In this document: positions 43,421-51,865 of the stretch, in pieces
Layout of the letters: each line of letters starts with the position of its first letter
How positions within the stretch are numbered: position 1 is the first letter of the stretch
Assembly: GCF_001536285.1 (NCBI RefSeq)
Contig: NZ_FAOZ01000017.1
Coordinates: 62,001-126,000 of the forward strand
Length of the DNA stretch: 64,000 nt
Direction of reading: 5' to 3'
DNA from: Parafrankia irregularis
Lineage (GTDB): Bacteria > Actinomycetota > Actinomycetes > Frankiales > Frankiaceae
Position numbers and translations under genes: made by a program
Notes under the pieces: model-generated
What the model was told of the DNA's origin: nothing
Databases searched by the model: none
Seen by the model: the letters and a program-made list of their open reading frames with translations, nothing else

Positions 43421-44137
43421 TCAGACATCGCGGCGTTCCAGGAGCGCCGCGCCGGCGAGCAGTGCGCCGGCGGCCCACAGTGCCAGGACCCCGAGGCCCG
43501 TCCAGGGGCCGATGTCGAGGTCGGCGCCGGTCGCCTGCACCGCGAGCCCGGCGCTCGCCGGGCCGATCTGGCGCAGGTGCCGTTGCCAGGCCGGGTCGGC
43601 GACCGCGGCGGTGACGACCGGCAGCACGTACAGGAGCGCGAGGACGGAGCCCACCCCGGCGGCGGAGCTGCGTACGCAGGTCACGATGCCGAGGCTCAGC
43701 AGTCCGATGAGAACCAGGTAGAGCACCGAGCCGACGGCCGGGCGCGCGGCGACGGCGTCCGCGGGCAGCGCCAGCCGGGCGGCCAGGAGGCAACCGGCCA
43801 CCGCGATGGTCGCCGCGGCTGCCAGCACGCCGGCGACGACCACCGCCTTGGCGGCCAGCACACAGCTGCGCCGGGGAACAGCCGTCAACGTCACCGTGAC
43901 CAGGCCGGTGGCGTACTCGTCGCCCATCACCAGCACCCCGAAGACCGCCACCAGTGCCTGGCCGAGCAGCACCCCGGTGAGGCCCAGCTTCGGCAGGTCG
44001 GTGCCGGGCAGCGGGTCGGTGGCCGCGGCCACCGCCGCGCTGAGCGCGACCATGCTCACGACCATCGTGACGAGCAGCGCGGGCAGGCCGGGTGATGTGC
44101 ACGCCTTGGTCCACTCGGCGCGCAGCGCGTACCTCAT
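43421..44137 (-). CDS. ABC-2 type transporter permease
   Basis: A 238-residue permease with six hydrophobic segments. Its start MRYALRAEWTKACT matches the RxEWxK(L/F) opening of actinobacterial ABC-2 permeases, also seen in the neighbour (LRAEWTKFRTVRGW). GDEYATGLVTVTLTAVPRR is the coupling-helix region. The ATG overlaps the neighbour's stop by four bases. It is the last gene of the three-gene exporter operon, probably forming a heterodimeric channel with the larger permease. Confidence 0.85.
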   Translation of the reverse strand: MRYALRAEWTKACTSPGLPALLVTMVVSMVALSAAVAAATDPLPGTDLPKLGLTGVLLGQALVAVFGVLVMGDEYATGLVTVTLTAVPRRSCVLAAKAVVVAGVLAAAATIAVAGCLLAARLALPADAVAARPAVGSVLYLVLIGLLSLGIVTCVRSSAAGVGSVLALLYVLPVVTAAVADPAWQRHLRQIGPASAGLAVQATGADLDIGPWTGLGVLALWAAGALLAGAALLERRDV

Positions 44138-45753
44138 GCGTCCCGCCAGCGCAGCGCGACCGCGGCCACGGCGAGTGCCACCACCGCCCAACCGGCGAGA
44201 ACCGCCAGACCCGCCCACGGCGCGAGTGGGAAGTACCCGTCCGCCGGCGTGTAGAGATTCGCGACCTGCGGGTACTCCGGTGCCGACTGCTGCAGCGCGA
44301 ACCCCGCGGCCGGGGTGACCCGCAGCAGCCACCGCGCCGCGTCGACGGGCAGGATCGTCACGGCGAGCAGGTACGGCAGCACGACGAGGACCACCGCCGC
44401 CGTGATGGCCGTGACGCCGCGTCGCAGCAACGTGCCGAGGCCGAGCGCCAGGATCGCGGCGAGGGCGAGCAGGGCGGCGGTGCCGGCCACGACGCGCAGC
44501 TCCGTCAGCATCGGCACCGGGTGGACGTACACGCCGTTGCCCCGCAGCACCCGCTGCCCGAGGGTGACGACGGCCGCGGCGGCGGCGAGGCCCGTCACGA
44601 ACATGGCCCCGCTGACGACAGCCGCCTTCGCGGCCAGCACCCGCCCCCGGCCGGGACTGGCCAGGAACGTCGTCCGCAGCAGCCCGCGGCGGTACTCGGC
44701 GGTGACGAAGACGCAGCCCACGACAACCGCCACGATCAGCCCGACGAACGTGCCGACCAGGGTCTGGCTGATCGACACGCCGAGCCCCGCCGCACCCGCG
44801 ACGGCGGGGGCGATGTCGCCGGAGCCTCTCAGGCGCAGGGTGTCGCCGTCGCGTTCGAAGCCCTCGGCACCGCTCGTCGGCCCGTCACCGGGGTCGCCAG
44901 CACCGCCAGGGTCGCCGGCCGCACCGATGACGTCCGGCTGCCAGGCGGTGCCGGTCCAGCCGTCCCCGGTCGAGAGGTGGTCGAAGGTTCCCGTCGCCTG
45001 GCTCGGCCCGCCCATGGCACCGGACGCCAGCCCCGCGTGGACCGCCTCGGTGTACTGCGGCGACGTGACGAACAGCCCCACCTGGGCGGTCGCCGGCAGG
45101 CCGGGCAGCCGGGCGGTGCCGATGGTGACCCACCGGACGCCGTCGGCCGACTCGGAACCCGTGACGGTGTCCCCGGCCCGGCTCAGCCGCAGCCAGCGCG
45201 GGTGGTCAGCGGTGGCGGCATCCGGCCCGCCGGCGAGGTCGTGGGTGTAGTCGTACTGCATCCGGGCGCCATGGGCACCGGTCATCATGACCGCGGCGTA
45301 GGTCGAGCCCTGGCCGGTGTCCGCCCTGACGATCAGGCCGGCCTTGGCCCACGGCGCGACCCCGTGCCTCGGCCCGTCCGCGCCGCCTCGGCCGCTGGGG
45401 CTGCCCGGGTCCCCGGTGCCGTTCCCGCTGTTCGGATCCCCCCTGTCATCGCGGCCGTTCGGGCCACCGCCGGGGAGGATGCCCGTCATGCCGGTCACCC
45501 GGACGGTGATGCTGCCGTCCCCGGCGAGTGCCTGGTGAAGGAACGTGAAGCTGTCCGTCACCTCCTCGCCGCCGGGACCCAGCGGAAGCTCGCACCCGGA
45601 GCCGGGGCCGTGTCTTCCACACGTCCCCTCCATCCCGGGCATCACCCCGAGCGCCACGATGAGCCCGGCGGCGGCGACGGTGGCGAGTACCCAGCCACGG
45701 ACGGTCCGGAACTTCGTCCACTCGGCGCGCAGCGTGTTCGCGAAGCCGTTCAC
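44134..45753 (-). CDS. ABC-2 type permease with large inserted extracellular domain
   Basis: A 539-residue permease. After helix 1 (WVLATVAAAGLIVALGVMPG) an insert of about 300 residues separates it from helices 2-6. The insert begins SFTFLHQALAGDGSITVRVT and contains WAKAGLIVRADTGQGSTYAA and WLRLSRAGDTVTGSESADG, a pattern of DUF1349-like concanavalin-A-fold domains, and would face outside. Coupling text AEYRRGLLRTTFLASPGRGR and helices typical of ABC-2 follow. The GTG at 45753 overlaps the ATPase stop. An extracytoplasmic ligand-binding or peptide-sensing role is inferred. Confidence 0.82.
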   Translation of the reverse strand: MNGFANTLRAEWTKFRTVRGWVLATVAAAGLIVALGVMPGMEGTCGRHGPGSGCELPLGPGGEEVTDSFTFLHQALAGDGSITVRVTGMTGILPGGGPNGRDDRGDPNSGNGTGDPGSPSGRGGADGPRHGVAPWAKAGLIVRADTGQGSTYAAVMMTGAHGARMQYDYTHDLAGGPDAATADHPRWLRLSRAGDTVTGSESADGVRWVTIGTARLPGLPATAQVGLFVTSPQYTEAVHAGLASGAMGGPSQATGTFDHLSTGDGWTGTAWQPDVIGAAGDPGGAGDPGDGPTSGAEGFERDGDTLRLRGSGDIAPAVAGAAGLGVSISQTLVGTFVGLIVAVVVGCVFVTAEYRRGLLRTTFLASPGRGRVLAAKAAVVSGAMFVTGLAAAAAVVTLGQRVLRGNGVYVHPVPMLTELRVVAGTAALLALAAILALGLGTLLRRGVTAITAAVVLVVLPYLLAVTILPVDAARWLLRVTPAAGFALQQSAPEYPQVANLYTPADGYFPLAPWAGLAVLAGWAVVALAVAAVALRWRDA

Positions 45754-46685
45754 CGTCCCTCCCCCGCCACGGTGGCCCGGTACTCGACCGCGTCCCGGGT
45801 GAGGTTCAGGTAGGCGTCCTCCAGCGTCGCCCGGTGGGCGGTGAGCTCGGAGAACGGCACGTCGTGCCGGCCGAGCAGCCCGGCGATCTCCTCGGCCGAC
45901 AGACCGGCCACCACAAGGGCGTCTGGCCCGGCCGGCGTGACGGAGCCGCCGCCGGCCGCCAGGACCGCCGCCTCCAGGACCGCAGCCGCCGGGCCGCCCG
46001 CGGTCGTCCGCACCGTGACCCGGCCGTCCGACACCGCGGCCAGCAGCTCCGCGACGCCGGCGTCCGCGAACACCTTGCCGCGGCCGACGACGACCACCCG
46101 GTCGGCGATGTCCTCCAGCTCGTTCATCAGATGGCTGGAGACCAGGACCGCACGCCCGGCGTCGGCGAGTGCCCGGGTGAAGCGGCGCATCCAGATGATT
46201 CCTTCGGGGTCCATGCCGTTGAACGGCTCGTCGAGCATGAGCGCGGGCGGGTCGCCGATCAGCGCGGCGGCGATGCCGAGCCGCTGCCGCATGCCGAGGG
46301 AGAATCCGCCGACCCGGCGACGGGCGACTGATGTCAGCCCCGCCTCCTGGAGAACCTCGTCGACGCGGCGCGCGCCGAGCCCCTGGGAGTGCGCGAGCCA
46401 CAGCAGGTGGTTGCGAGCGGTGCGGCTGGGGCCGACGGCGGAGGCGTCGAGGAGCGCGCCGACGTGCCGCAGCGGGTTGCGCAGCTCGCGGTAGGGGCGC
46501 CCGCCGATGAGGGCCTCGCCGGAGTCGGCGGTGTCGAGGCCGAGGATGACCCGCATCGTGGTCGACTTACCTGCGCCGTTGGGCCCGACGAAGCCGGTGA
46601 CCTGCCCCGCCGGGACGGTGAAGGTCATCCCGTCGAGCGCGGTGACCGCACCGAACCGTTTCCGTAGGCCGTTCACGTTGATCAT
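45750..46685 (-). CDS. ABC-2 exporter ATP-binding protein
   Basis: A 311-residue ATPase of the CcmA/DrrA-type export group. Walker A is GPNGAGKST, signature FSLGMRQRLGIA, Walker B LMLDEPFNGMDPEG and the switch His VLVSSHLMNELE. A C-terminal extension of about 90 residues is usual for this group. The ATG at 46685 follows the regulator's divergent promoter region. It energises the two permeases downstream; likely substrates are antibiotics or peptides. Confidence 0.9.
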   Translation of the reverse strand: MINVNGLRKRFGAVTALDGMTFTVPAGQVTGFVGPNGAGKSTTMRVILGLDTADSGEALIGGRPYRELRNPLRHVGALLDASAVGPSRTARNHLLWLAHSQGLGARRVDEVLQEAGLTSVARRRVGGFSLGMRQRLGIAAALIGDPPALMLDEPFNGMDPEGIIWMRRFTRALADAGRAVLVSSHLMNELEDIADRVVVVGRGKVFADAGVAELLAAVSDGRVTVRTTAGGPAAAVLEAAVLAAGGGSVTPAGPDALVVAGLSAEEIAGLLGRHDVPFSELTAHRATLEDAYLNLTRDAVEYRATVAGEGR

Positions 46686-46771
46686 AGAGGGAGTTCTAGC
46701 CACCCCGCGGTGTCAGGCCGGTGCCGCCGGACGACACCGGGCTGACACCGCCCGCCTGGGATGGTGGTGCG

Positions 46772-47434
46772 ATGCGCGTCCTGGTGGTGGAGGACTTCGA
46801 GATCCTGGCCCGTGCGATCCAGAGCGGGCTGCGGCGCGAGGGGATGGCGGTCGACGTCGCGCCCGACGGCGACGACGCGCTGGCGCGCCTCGCGTCCACC
46901 CGGTACGACGTGGTGGTGCTCGACCGCGACCTTCCCGGTACGCACGGCGATGACGTGTGTCGGCGGATCGTCGTCACGTGCCCGGCCAGCCGGGTCCTCA
47001 TGCTGACCGCGTCGAGCACGGTCCGGGACCGGGTCGACGGGCTCGGTCTGGGTGCCGACGACTACCTGACGAAGCCGTTCGACTTCGCGGAGCTGGTGGC
47101 CCGGGTCCGCGCGCTGGCCCGCCGGCCGACCGCACTGGTTCCGCCGGTGCTGGAACACGGGGATCTGACCCTCGACCCGGGCCGGCGGGTCGCGTCGCGA
47201 GCAGGGCGGCGCCTCGACCTCAGCCCCAAGGAGCTCGCGCTGCTGGAGTGCCTGCTCGCCGCGGCGGGACGTCCGGTGCCTGCCGAGGAGCTGCTGGAAC
47301 GGGTGTGGGACGAGGCGGCGGACCCGTTCACGACGGCGGTGAAGACGACGGTCCGCCGGCTGCGGGCGAAACTCGGTGATCCGCCGGTGGTCCACACGGT
47401 GCGCGAGGGCGGCTACCGGATCGGCGAGCCCTGA
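46772..47434 (+). CDS. OmpR/PhoB-family response regulator
   Basis: A 220-residue regulator divergent from the ABC exporter. Receiver: MRVLVVEDFEIL, phospho-Asp in VVVLDRDLPG, Lys in DDYLTKPFDF. Winged helix: LDLSPKELALLECLLAAAGR, then TTAVKTTVRRLRAKLGD and VREGGYRIG. The ATG at 46772 is preferred over a longer frame. Together with the kinase and exporter it looks like a drug- or peptide-responsive detoxification module that probably controls the shared 86-base promoter region. Confidence 0.9.
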   Translation: MRVLVVEDFEILARAIQSGLRREGMAVDVAPDGDDALARLASTRYDVVVLDRDLPGTHGDDVCRRIVVTCPASRVLMLTASSTVRDRVDGLGLGADDYLTKPFDFAELVARVRALARRPTALVPPVLEHGDLTLDPGRRVASRAGRRLDLSPKELALLECLLAAAGRPVPAEELLERVWDEAADPFTTAVKTTVRRLRAKLGDPPVVHTVREGGYRIGEP

Positions 47435-48576
47435 TGACCCGGCGCCGGCGGCTGTGGGCACCGTTGATACGGACACAGCGGTTGCGGACACAGCTGATGC
47501 TGCTCTACGCCGTCCCTTTCTTCGTGTCCGGGGCGACGTTGCTGACCGCGGCGCTGGTCGGGACGAGGGTGTCGGTGCCCGCGCCCGCGGCGGGTGAGCC
47601 GGTCGGGGTCGGGCCCGCGGCGCGGCCGGACACGACGACACAGTTCCCGTTCCTCGTCTGGCTGGTGATCATGATCGTGCTGGCCGTGGCCTCCATCGGG
47701 GTGGGCTGGCTGGTGTCGGCACGGTTCCTGCGGCCCCTGCGCGCGATCACCACGGCCGCAAGGGACATCTCGGCGAGCAACCTGCATCGCCGGCTGGGGC
47801 CCACCGGCCGCACCGACGAGTTCGCGGAGCTCGCCGCGACCCTCGACGACCTCTTCGCACGCCTGGAGGCCTCGTTCGCGTCACAGCGGCGCTTCGTCGC
47901 GCACGCGTCGCACGAGCTGCGCACGCCGCTGGCAGCGCAACGTACCGTGCTCCAGGTCGCCCTCGCCGACCCCGGCACGACCGTCGACTCGCTGCGCGCC
48001 ACCTGCGAGGAGGTGCTGGGACTGGGCACCGTCCAGGAGCAGCTGATCGGCTCGCTGCTCACCCTGGCCAGCGGTCAGCAGGGCGTGGAGCGGCCGGAGT
48101 CGTTCGACCTGGCCGACCTCGCCCGGCAGGTGCTCTCCCGCCGGCCGGCGATCCGGCCCGCCGAGCTGACTGTCACCGCGTCCCTGGGCTCGGCACTGGT
48201 CTCGGGCGACCCGAGGCTCGTGGAGAGCCTGCTGGCGAACCTCGTCGACAACGCGATCCGCTACAACCGGCCGGGCGGCCTGGTCGAGGTGAGGACGTCC
48301 ACCACCGCGGGCGGGGCCAGCCTGATCGTCCGCAACTCGGGGCCGGTCGTGCCGCCGACGGAGGTGGGCCGGCTCTTCGAGCCGTTCCAGCAGCTGGACG
48401 GCCGGCGGATCCGGCACGGCGACGGGCACGGCCTGGGCCTCGCGATCGTGCGGGCCGTCGCCGACGCGCACGGAGCGACCCTGGTCGCGACGGCCCGGCC
48501 GACCGGCGGGCTGGACATCGAGACCACGTTCCCCGACCGCGGGGCCGGCGGCGAGGACGTCGCGCGGAACGACTAG
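47434..48576 (+). CDS. HAMP-containing sensor histidine kinase
   Basis: A 380-residue EnvZ-type kinase. Two membrane helices (LMLLYAVPFFVSGATLLTAA and FLVWLVIMIVLAVASIGVGW) flank a short outer loop of about 30 residues; a HAMP linker (ARFLRPLRAITTAARDISAS) leads to HisKA with VAHASHELRTPLAAQR and a HATPase_c domain with LVDNAIRYN and GHGLGLAIV. The short sensor loop suggests intramembrane sensing or cooperation with the exporter's extracellular domain. The ATG overlaps the regulator stop by one base. Confidence 0.92.
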   Translation: MTRRRRLWAPLIRTQRLRTQLMLLYAVPFFVSGATLLTAALVGTRVSVPAPAAGEPVGVGPAARPDTTTQFPFLVWLVIMIVLAVASIGVGWLVSARFLRPLRAITTAARDISASNLHRRLGPTGRTDEFAELAATLDDLFARLEASFASQRRFVAHASHELRTPLAAQRTVLQVALADPGTTVDSLRATCEEVLGLGTVQEQLIGSLLTLASGQQGVERPESFDLADLARQVLSRRPAIRPAELTVTASLGSALVSGDPRLVESLLANLVDNAIRYNRPGGLVEVRTSTTAGGASLIVRNSGPVVPPTEVGRLFEPFQQLDGRRIRHGDGHGLGLAIVRAVADAHGATLVATARPTGGLDIETTFPDRGAGGEDVARND

Positions 48577-48577
48577 C

Positions 48578-48612
48578 TGCTGTTGACCCGCCGGTTGCTG
48601 TTGACCCGCCGG
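48578..48612. repeat. Two-copy 18-base tandem repeat
   Basis: TGCTGTTGACCCGCCGG occurs twice with an 18-base period directly after the kinase stop, between convergent genes. Probably a slippage duplication. Confidence 0.8.
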
Positions 48613-48664
48613 GTCCGCCCGCTGCCGCCCGGTATCTCGCCCGGCCGGCATCGTCGCGCGGGGA

Positions 48665-49612
48665 TCAACGAGGTTCGTCGCCGCGCAGCGTGACGCGCTG
48701 GATCACGCGGTGCGCGTCGCCGAAGTCGCCGGCGACGGCGTGCTGGGTCGCCCGGTTGTCCCAGAAGCCGATGGTCCCCTCCTGCCAGTGGTAGCGCACC
48801 GTGAACTCCGGACGCACCGAGTGCTGGTAGAGGAACGCGAGCAGGGCATCGCTCTCCGCGCGGTCGAGCTCGGCGATGTGCGAGGTGAAGCCCGGGTTCA
48901 CGAACAGCGACTTCTTCCCGGTCTCCGGATGCGTGCGCACGACGGGGTGCGTGGCCGGCTCGAGCCTGACGAAGGTCTCGCCTTCCCAGCGCCCTTCGCC
49001 GACGAGGTCGAGGATGCCCTTGAACTGGGCCTCGCCATTGTGCACGGCGGTCAGCGTGCCCAGGAACTCCTGCAGCGCGGGGCTGAGGGCGGCGAAGGCG
49101 GCTTCCTGGTTGGAGAACAGCGTGTCGCCGCCGGCCGGGGGCACCACGACCGCCCGCAGGATCGAGCCGAGCGGCGGGCGCTTCACAAAGGTGACGTCGG
49201 TGTGCCAGTCCAGTCCGCGCGAGACGGTGCCGACCCTGCCGTAGGCCGCGGCCAGCTCCCTGGCCTTGCTGTAGTCGATCTCGAACACCTCGGGCTGCCC
49301 GTCCAGACCGGGGATGACCGGGTGGCCCTCGGTCGGCTCACCGAAGCGCCGCGCGAACGCGAGGTGCTCCGCCGGCGTCAGGTGCTGGCCCGGGAAGAAC
49401 ACGACCTTGTAGTGCAGCCAGGCCGCCCGCACCGCGGCGACCTCCCGCTCGTCGAGCGCGCGGACGTCGAGGCCCCGGATCTCGGCGCCGATGTTGCCCG
49501 AGAGCGGGACGATCTCGAACAGCGGCTCGGCCACCGCGGTCGCGGCCGCGGCCTGCTCCTGGCCCGCGGTGTCCGTGCCTGCGCCGGTGCCTGTGTCAGC
49601 TGTGAGAGTCAT
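48665..49612 (-). CDS. TauD/TfdA-family alpha-ketoglutarate-dependent dioxygenase
   Basis: A 315-residue dioxygenase related to the one at 925-1860 (shared GAEIxGxDV, VVFFPGQHLTP-like, WHTDVTFVxxPPxGSIL and GFWDNRATxH text). Iron ligands are the HTD triad in LDWHTDVTF and the His in RATQHAVAGD, with the 2-oxoglutarate Arg in VIQRVTLRG. It probably desulfonates an organosulfonate or hydrolyses an alkyl sulfate. Its position, divergent from an Rrf2 regulator and near the sulfate transporter, supports a sulfur-starvation role. A candidate operator lies about 60 bases upstream. Confidence 0.9.
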   Translation of the reverse strand: MTLTADTGTGAGTDTAGQEQAAAATAVAEPLFEIVPLSGNIGAEIRGLDVRALDEREVAAVRAAWLHYKVVFFPGQHLTPAEHLAFARRFGEPTEGHPVIPGLDGQPEVFEIDYSKARELAAAYGRVGTVSRGLDWHTDVTFVKRPPLGSILRAVVVPPAGGDTLFSNQEAAFAALSPALQEFLGTLTAVHNGEAQFKGILDLVGEGRWEGETFVRLEPATHPVVRTHPETGKKSLFVNPGFTSHIAELDRAESDALLAFLYQHSVRPEFTVRYHWQEGTIGFWDNRATQHAVAGDFGDAHRVIQRVTLRGDEPR

Positions 49613-49672
49613 GGCTTGATCTCCTTGGTCGGCCGGCCGGGGACCGGGTCGGAAAATATTCCGCTATCTCGA

Positions 49673-49687
49673 TCGGATTAGTCAAGA
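49673..49687. promoter_or_regulatory. Candidate sulfur-regulon operator, site 1
   Basis: TCGGATTAGTCAAGA, similar to two other sites in this locus. On the minus strand it includes TTGACT, which could be the -35 element of the dioxygenase promoter. Assignment to the Rrf2 regulator is inference. Confidence 0.35.
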
Positions 49688-49876
49688 TTGCGCCACCACC
49701 GTCGACGGGCCGCGAGCCGTCCACACCGGCACCGATGGGCCATACCCGTGCGCACCGGGCCGACACCGTCGACGACGAGGTCCGGGAGGTCACGGACCCC
49801 TGGCCGTCACAGGACTGCAGCAACCTGCGGGTTGACAGGCGGGACACCGACGGGTCAGCAATATTTAGTATATGCA

Positions 49877-49891
49877 TCGAATAAGTAGACA
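49877..49891. promoter_or_regulatory. Candidate sulfur-regulon operator, site 2
   Basis: TCGAATAAGTAGACA, 65 bases before the Rrf2 start, in an AT-rich patch (aatatttagtatatgcat precedes it). It could mediate autoregulation. Confidence 0.35.
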
Positions 49892-49955
49892 AGGCTGGCG
49901 GCCATGCCAGCCTGATCACCGGTGATCATGAACAACCCACGCGAGGAGTACAGCC

Positions 49956-50366
49956 GTGTACATCTCCGCTCGCGCCGAGTACGCCATCAGGGCGATGCTG
50001 GCCCTCGCTGTCGCGCACCCGGACCGGGTCGCCGCCCCCGCACTGGCCGCGAGCGAGGAGATCTCGCTCGCCTACCTGCAGGCGATCCTGCTGGATCTAC
50101 GTCGAGCCGGGCTGCTGTTCAACCGACGGGGAGTGGACGGCGGATACAGCCTGGCCCGCCCGACCGACAGCATCACCGTGGGTGACATCCTGCGGGCCAC
50201 CGGCGGAGCCCTGACGAGCGTTCGCGGCGAGCCGGCCGAGCGAGCCACCTACGACGGGGCCGCCCGCGGGCTCAGCCGGGTCTGGCTGGCCGTGGATGCC
50301 GCCATCCACGACGTTCTCGATCGAGCCACCCTCGCCGACGTGCTGGCCGACAAGGTCTCCATCTAG
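49956..50366 (+). CDS. Rrf2-family transcriptional regulator without cysteines
   Basis: A 136-residue Rrf2 protein. The winged helix is ISARAEYAIRAMLALAVAHP, then ISLAYLQAILLDLRRAGLL and the wing RRGVDGGYSLARP; a dimerisation helix follows. It has no Cys at all, so unlike IscR or NsrR it cannot hold an Fe-S cluster; it resembles CymR-like Rrf2 proteins that sense sulfur status through a partner or metabolite. GAGGAG precedes the GTG. Flanked by a sulfonate-type dioxygenase and a sulfate transporter, it is the likely local sulfur regulator. Confidence 0.87.
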   Translation: MYISARAEYAIRAMLALAVAHPDRVAAPALAASEEISLAYLQAILLDLRRAGLLFNRRGVDGGYSLARPTDSITVGDILRATGGALTSVRGEPAERATYDGAARGLSRVWLAVDAAIHDVLDRATLADVLADKVSI

Positions 50367-50817
50367 GCGAAGTCGCCGCACGCCAGACACCTGGCGCCAA
50401 GGCCACCCGAACGGGGTCGGATCGCCGCCATGGTGGTCTAATCACTACCGAACACGATCTCGCCCCATCAAATGGCGGGGTTGCATCACCCACAGCACCC
50501 GACTCGCCACCACTGGAAACCTAGCTTCACATCCTTACCGACCAACTCTTGAAAGTCGGTCGATTAAGTGGGATATGTAGTCCTGGTCAGCGCACGCGAG
50601 CCGATCTGTCACGCAGGTACACCGCGAGGTGCACCTGCGCGGCACCGTCATCTCGCCTGTCGCTCCACCAGCGCGGGCCGCGGCAACGCGGCCCTACGGA
50701 CAGCTCCCCGTGTCCATCCACACCATCATGATCCAGTTTCTGCCGAGCCTCGGGCTCGGAGATTCGCACGCGCGCAGACAGGTGCCACAGCAGGCGCCAG
50801 AGGAGGCCAGGTTTCCC
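50367..50817. other. Long leader region of the sulfate transporter operon
   Basis: About 450 bases with no supported gene. It contains candidate operator site 3 and, downstream, several short frames, one with closely spaced Cys codons (within about 50605-50645), which could be a Cys-responsive leader peptide. This is speculative. I found no SAM-riboswitch-like sequence. AGGAGG ends the region before the transporter ATG. Confidence 0.35.
50560..50574. promoter_or_regulatory. Candidate sulfur-regulon operator, site 3
   Basis: TCGATTAAGTGGGAT, the third similar site, about 245 bases upstream of the sulfate-binding protein start and preceded by TTGAAA, a possible -35. Confidence 0.35.
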
Positions 50818-51861
50818 ATGAAGAACCGGTTCAGAGCGGTGGCGGCTCTGGCCCTAGTCGCCAGCCTGGCGATCTCCGCCTGCGGAGGAGGCGATGACGA
50901 CGAAGCAGGCAGCGGCGGCGGTTCGGGCTCGTCCACGACGCTGCACATCGTCGGCTTCGCGGTGCCGGAGGCGGCGAACAAGGCCATCGCCACCGAGTGG
51001 AACAAGACCGAGGCCGGCAAGGGCGTGAAGTTCGAGACGTCCTACGGTGCCTCCGGCGACCAGAGCCGCGCGGTGGTGTCAGGCCTGAAGGCCGACTACG
51101 TCCACTTCTCCGTCGCCAGTGACGTCACCCGGCTGGTGGACGCCGGGCTCGTCGCCGACACCTGGGACGACGGCCCCACCAAGGGCATCGTGTCGTCGTC
51201 GGTCGTCGTGCTCGCCGTGCGCAAGGGCAACCCGAAGAACATCAAGGGCTGGGATGACCTGATCAAGCCGGGCATCGGCATCGTCACCCCCAACCCGGCC
51301 TCCTCCGGCTCCGCCCGGTGGAACGCGCTGGCCGCCTGGGGGCACATCGCCGCGAACGGCGGAACCGACGCCCAGGCCGAGGAGTACCTGACCAAGCTCT
51401 TCGCGAACGTGGTTTCGCTGCCCAGCAGCGGCCGTGACGCCACCACCGCCTTCCTGGGCGGCACCGGCGACGTGCTGCTCGCCTACGAGAACGAGGCCAT
51501 CCTGGCCCGCCAGAGCGGCGAGGAACTCGACTGGGTCGTCCCTGACACCACCATCCTCATCGAGAACCCCGGCGCCGTCCTCACCAAGGCCGACCCGAAG
51601 GCCAAGGAGTGGTACGACTTCGTGCTGAGCCCGGAGGGCCAGCGCCAGTTCGCGCTCAAGGGCTTCCGCCCGGTCATCGACGGAGTCAAGGTCGACGAGG
51701 TCGAAGGCGCGCTCGATCCGAAGAACCCGTTCCCGACGCCGAAGAAACTGCTCACCGTCAAGGACGACTTCGAGAGCTGGTCGGCCCTGTCGAAGAAGTT
51801 CTTCGCCGAGGACACCGGCATCGTGGTCAAGGTGATCGCCGCCTCGGGCAAGGCCAAGTAG
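50818..51861 (+). CDS. Sulfate ABC transporter substrate-binding lipoprotein
   Basis: A 347-residue sulfate (or thiosulfate) binding protein. A lipoprotein signal (MKNRFRAVAALALVASLAIS then ACGGG) anchors it outside the membrane. The ligand motifs SYGASGDQSRAV and NPASSGSARWN are those of the Sbp/CysP family, where Ser and Gly backbone groups bind the anion. AGGAGG lies upstream of the ATG. It is the first gene of the sulfate transport operon. Confidence 0.92.
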   Translation: MKNRFRAVAALALVASLAISACGGGDDDEAGSGGGSGSSTTLHIVGFAVPEAANKAIATEWNKTEAGKGVKFETSYGASGDQSRAVVSGLKADYVHFSVASDVTRLVDAGLVADTWDDGPTKGIVSSSVVVLAVRKGNPKNIKGWDDLIKPGIGIVTPNPASSGSARWNALAAWGHIAANGGTDAQAEEYLTKLFANVVSLPSSGRDATTAFLGGTGDVLLAYENEAILARQSGEELDWVVPDTTILIENPGAVLTKADPKAKEWYDFVLSPEGQRQFALKGFRPVIDGVKVDEVEGALDPKNPFPTPKKLLTVKDDFESWSALSKKFFAEDTGIVVKVIAASGKAK

Positions 51862-51865
51862 CACT

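Noticed and set aside
44092-45813. Plus-strand open frame of 573 codons opposite the exporter genes
   Set aside because: Opposite strand encodes clear ABC-2 permeases; this frame is His/Arg/Gln-rich shadow.
50367-50817. SAM-type riboswitch upstream of the sulfate transporter
   Set aside because: No sequence matching the conserved core of actinobacterial SAM riboswitches could be found.
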